Positions 60,950 to 64,000 of a stretch of DNA of 64,000 nucleotides are shown here, in pieces; within the stretch, counting starts at the first letter, position 1; the number at the start of each line of letters is the position of its first letter. This DNA is from Strigamia acuminata (Eukaryota; Arthropoda; Chilopoda; Geophilomorpha; Linotaeniidae). The DNA lies in contig OX442316.1 of NCBI GenBank assembly GCA_949358305.1, forward strand, positions 18,786,001 to 18,850,000, read 5' to 3'. Made by a program: the position numbers and the translations under genes. Under the pieces are notes generated by a model. That model ran no database searches. It saw only the letters and a program-made list of their open reading frames with translations, and was not told the origin of the DNA.

Positions 60950-61166
60950 CGGCAAACATGCGCAATTTTAATTCCGTTTGCTTCCTTTCCTGCACCTCGA
61001 GCGACAGTTCAGTTCATGACGAGTTCCACCTTTGATCTTCGTCTCCGCAACCGGAGGAGCAAGGATTGCAGACTGGACACTCGTTATGTAAAATTCATGT
61101 TTACGACTTGCAGGCCGCGAGCAAACGGTGCCGCAATCCCCAGCGTCGCAACTCGCAACGTCCGTG

Positions 61167-61490
61167 TCCGCGAGTTAAGGAATTCCGTCAAACTGCAACT
61201 TTTAGCGCACGTTTCCGTCCTCTCGTGGTTGCTCTATTAAAGTCGGGACTTTGCCGCCACCTTTTAATTATCAACATCAACGCGTCTAAGTAGAGCGAGA
61301 GAGACACTCGCTTCGAATTCTTGCGTCCACTCCTTTGAGTCCGCGAGTCTAGGAATTCTGTCAAACTACAAGTTTTAGCGCACGTTTCCCTCCTCAAGTG
61401 TTTACTCTATTAATCTCGAGACTTTGGCTGCGCCACCTCCTTTTAATTGTCAACATCGGCGCATTTAAGACGCTCGCTTCGAATTCTTGC
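61167..61490. repeat. diverged tandem duplication, unit about 170 bp
   Basis: Copy 1 spans about 61167-61324 and copy 2 about 61340-61490. Shared blocks include TCCGCGAGT, GGAATTC, GTCAAACT, TTTTAGCGCACGTTTCC, CTTTTAATT, TCAACATC and CTTCGAATTCTTGC, in the same order with small indels. The offset drifts from 173 to 167. No coding potential is shared between the copies. Confidence 0.85.
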
Positions 61491-64000
61491 ATCGAGAGAC
61501 GGACGAAACCAGATGTCAAATGAATTCTGAATTTATCACCGATGCCCAACTGAGCACAACCATCCAATTGCAAACATCTTCATCGCATTTTTCTATTTTC
61601 TTTCTTTCTTTTTTTTCTTTTTTCTTTCACTTTTAATTTGAATTGCACAGATTTTCCCTCTTCGCATTGGAATCACTAATTATTCCAGCAGATGTTGCAC
61701 TCGCCATCCCCTCGCATGATAATACATACAATAAACGTTCTGTCCAGCCCACAAGATTTCACCTCTTTCAAACAAAAATATTTTGATAATTTTTGTCTAT
61801 ATTCCAGACATGCAGCTTGATTCAAATCCCCGAAAGGGTAGGCTCAGATTTGAGCACGACAAGGGCGGCTTTTAATTTTCCAATAACACCGAGGTTCATT
61901 ATAAATGTAATACGAGTTTTGTTAATAATAAAGAAGGGGATGAAACACTTAATAGTTATAGTCTAGCCGGCATGTCTGCAACGCGTTGTTTTCTCTTTTG
62001 TTCCTTATTTCCTTACACTGCCCCGAAGAAATCGCCAATTGGAGCCTCGCTTCACCCAGCAAGCCACTGAAAATATTCATCCGAGAAACCACCCCACCCC
62101 CAGCAGCCAAGTTACACAAAAAGCTGAATCTCCTATTAAAAAGCCATTACATTAAAGTGTGCGGAGAAGAGAAGCGGAGAGGAGAGGCCGTGCCCATTAT
62201 TCAATACGCTGCTAGTGCTGTATGCATAGTTGGTCATCTTTAAATAATCGATCAAAAATGCTTTTAAAGGAACGAATACACGTTTTTGATGGCAACCTTT
62301 AAGCTGGTATTTGTGATATGCCTCTACCTCGAGCTGGTAAACCAAATAGAGCAGCTTATCATTTTAAATAACATGCTAATTAGGCTCGAATTCAAATTAC
62401 TCCGATATTGAATTCGCAAACAGTAACTCAAATAAAATTACAAATTAGGACACATTATCTTTATTGAAATAAACCATAGAAAATAATTAATAAAGCTCGT
62501 TCCATTTACACGCTGCGCCCAATTCACTCACAATCCACTCCGGCAGAAATTTGCTGCAAATAATTCAATTCAAGTTTGCAGGAATTGGGAAACGATCAGA
62601 AACAATCGCAATAATCTCGAGATACAAGAAAATCCCGAGGATTTTAACAAATCGCTCGTCCGTTTTTTCTTTTCCTTCTTTCTTAAATGGCTTTTAGGTT
62701 TTTTGTAATCTTTCATTAACTCTTGCCACGATAAAAAAGGAAAAAAAAGCCCAAGTGAAAGTTAATTAAAAGTCTATTCAGTAACCAAGATGAAGAATAT
62801 GTGGGAAAAGAAGGAAAAAGAAAAAGGAATTGCCATTCTGGTGTGGAGTTAGACAACAGTTTAGAAATCGAATCTCCTTTCAAGGTCTCCAGATGATTAC
62901 ATCAAAACATGATGACCACGCAAAAAGTGCACCGAGGTAACACAAAGCCTATATTGCTACACCACCGAGTCAAGTGTGGGCTCACGGCTCACGGCTCGCG
63001 GATCAGGGCGAGCTCAAAGTGGGCTGGGCAGGGGCAGACAGAGTCAAACAGAGAATTTTTACCACTTTTTTTCCGACTTGCCCAATTCGATTTCAGTTTC
63101 AATTATTTGTCCTATTTGTTTTCAAAGATTGAGCCCAATTCGATTCTTGAACTAACATTCCACATTGTCCTCCCAATCAATTGATAAAAAAGAAAACAAA
63201 AAAAATTATTTTCAAAATATATTAAAAGCAAATAATAAAAAAATAAAAATAAAAAAACGCCGTCCATCATTCTTGACTGGCATTCTTCGTCCCAACATGT
63301 TAGACCAAAGTCAATATTAGAGGCGGACAGAAACCCCATTGGATTTACAAGTTCGATACAGCTGAGCCAAGGCTAAGAGTAAAACTCAAAACCAACAATA
63401 ATCCATCAGATTAAATAAACACAAGCAATGAAATCGTCCTCGACGTCCTCTATTAGAATTCACAAGGCAGAAATATCAAGTTGGATATTCAATTTTTCTT
63501 TTCTTTCCAGCCACGAACAGTACGAATGTTTTGCTTGTCAATTAAGTGCATTTGTGTGTAGATAACTTCTTCTTTAAGTCCATTCTTCAAGAGGATATAG
63601 TGTATTTTAGTAGATTAGAGAATTAAGCAAGCGTTTGCGTTCGAAATTTGTTTACGTTTCATTGAAAAAGCACTAAGATATTGGCTCTCCAATACTAGTC
63701 GCTGTCGTGGCTCTTGGCATTTTCCTCTTAAGTTAAGGCTGAGTTACGCTTCTCTGGAGTTTCGACACAAGCGTATCGACTTGTGGTAACCCCCAACTGT
63801 TAGTGACATTTGCAAGCAGATAGGTTGCAGCTCCCACGGCTCCACGACTCAAATTCCGAATTCGTCGTTAATAGATCTACGTGTACGGTGTAAGGTGTGT
63901 TTGTGTGTTGGTGACGTGTTTTCCATCTCTCCGCTAAACTTTAGCTTGTTTAATTATTTCCACCATCAAAAGTTCAACTCGTGTAATGAACACGGTGCCG
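61491..64000. other. non-coding stretch at the right end
   Basis: No recognisable gene. It holds A/T-rich tracts (for example 63185-63260) and a strong acceptor-like TTTTCTTTTCTTTCCAG ending at 63510, followed by a short frame (17 codons, HEQYECFACQLSAFVCR) that ends at a TAA. That is too short to call. Confidence 0.6.

Larger units (their letters stand above)
56475..61166. other. non-coding stretch, 56.5-61.2 kb
   Basis: No recognisable gene. It contains a GGGCTC hexamer array, a CACGTG E-box near 56804, poly-T/A tracts (57789-57837), TTTAATC heptamers (59162-59187), a GAGCT pentamer array (59874-59905) and a 12-mer array (60914-60949). A 104-codon frame at 59514-59828 with a hydrophobic N-terminus matches nothing known to me. 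Confidence 0.6.

Noticed and set aside
63511-63564. Short frame HEQYECFACQLSAFVCR after a strong acceptor, resembling a zinc-binding fragment
   Set aside because: Only 17 codons before a stop and no partner exon; the cysteine spacing may be chance.
1-64000. CRISPR arrays, bacterial operons, defence or toxin systems
   Set aside because: The sequence is eukaryotic. Repeats are microsatellites or LTRs, with no spacer-repeat arrays and no prokaryotic gene organisation.

Overview
The window is nuclear DNA from an animal, most likely an arthropod and plausibly an insect. It is AT-rich with long non-coding stretches, many microsatellites and poly-A/T tracts, eukaryotic splice-like signals and AATAAA signals, and no bacterial gene organisation. 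I cannot name the species. The insect/arthropod guess is an inference from overall texture and from two young BEL/Pao retrotransposons, a group common in arthropods.

The only genes I can support firmly belong to two full-length BEL/Pao LTR retrotransposons. BEL-A (5859-12343, + strand) has 578-bp LTRs, a 5-bp target duplication TTAGT, and a gag-pol that is open except for one -1 frame change at a seven-A run in gag. BEL-B (49777-55727, - strand) has 329-bp LTRs, a 5-bp target duplication CATTG, and one uninterrupted gag-pol of 1732 codons. In each element the two LTRs look identical base for base by eye, so both insertions are recent. Both carry an 18-nt primer-binding site that matches the 3' end of tRNA-Phe. 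Both encode, in order: a DUF1759-type Gag, three zinc knuckles, a DUF1758-type aspartic protease with DGG at the active site, reverse transcriptase (YVDD), RNase H, an HHCC/DDE integrase and a DUF5641-type C-terminus. No env-like frame is present. In both elements the stop codon of pol lies inside the first bases of the 3' LTR.

The rest (1-5853, 12349-49771 and 55733-64000) shows no recognisable host gene. It probably represents intergenic DNA or the introns of a large gene. What can be seen there is a candidate 323-bp inverted-repeat element with 37-bp terminal inverted repeats (32554-32876), a diverged tandem duplication of about 170 bp (61167-61490), a cluster of three perfect CRE sites (TGACGTCA) within 1 kb at 25.2-26.2 kb, a 19-bp near-perfect palindrome at 44797, and many simple repeats.

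Several short open segments have plausible splice sites and could be host exons. The best is a minus-strand signal-peptide exon at 56420-56474 that ends in a phase-1 donor; if real, BEL-B may lie in the intron of that gene. The others (14170-14382, 27037-27294, 29243-29371, 31085-31245, 43249-43446, 43546-43742) are low-confidence leads. I found no tRNA, rRNA, CRISPR or bacterial-type system. No new defence or metabolic system is visible here.
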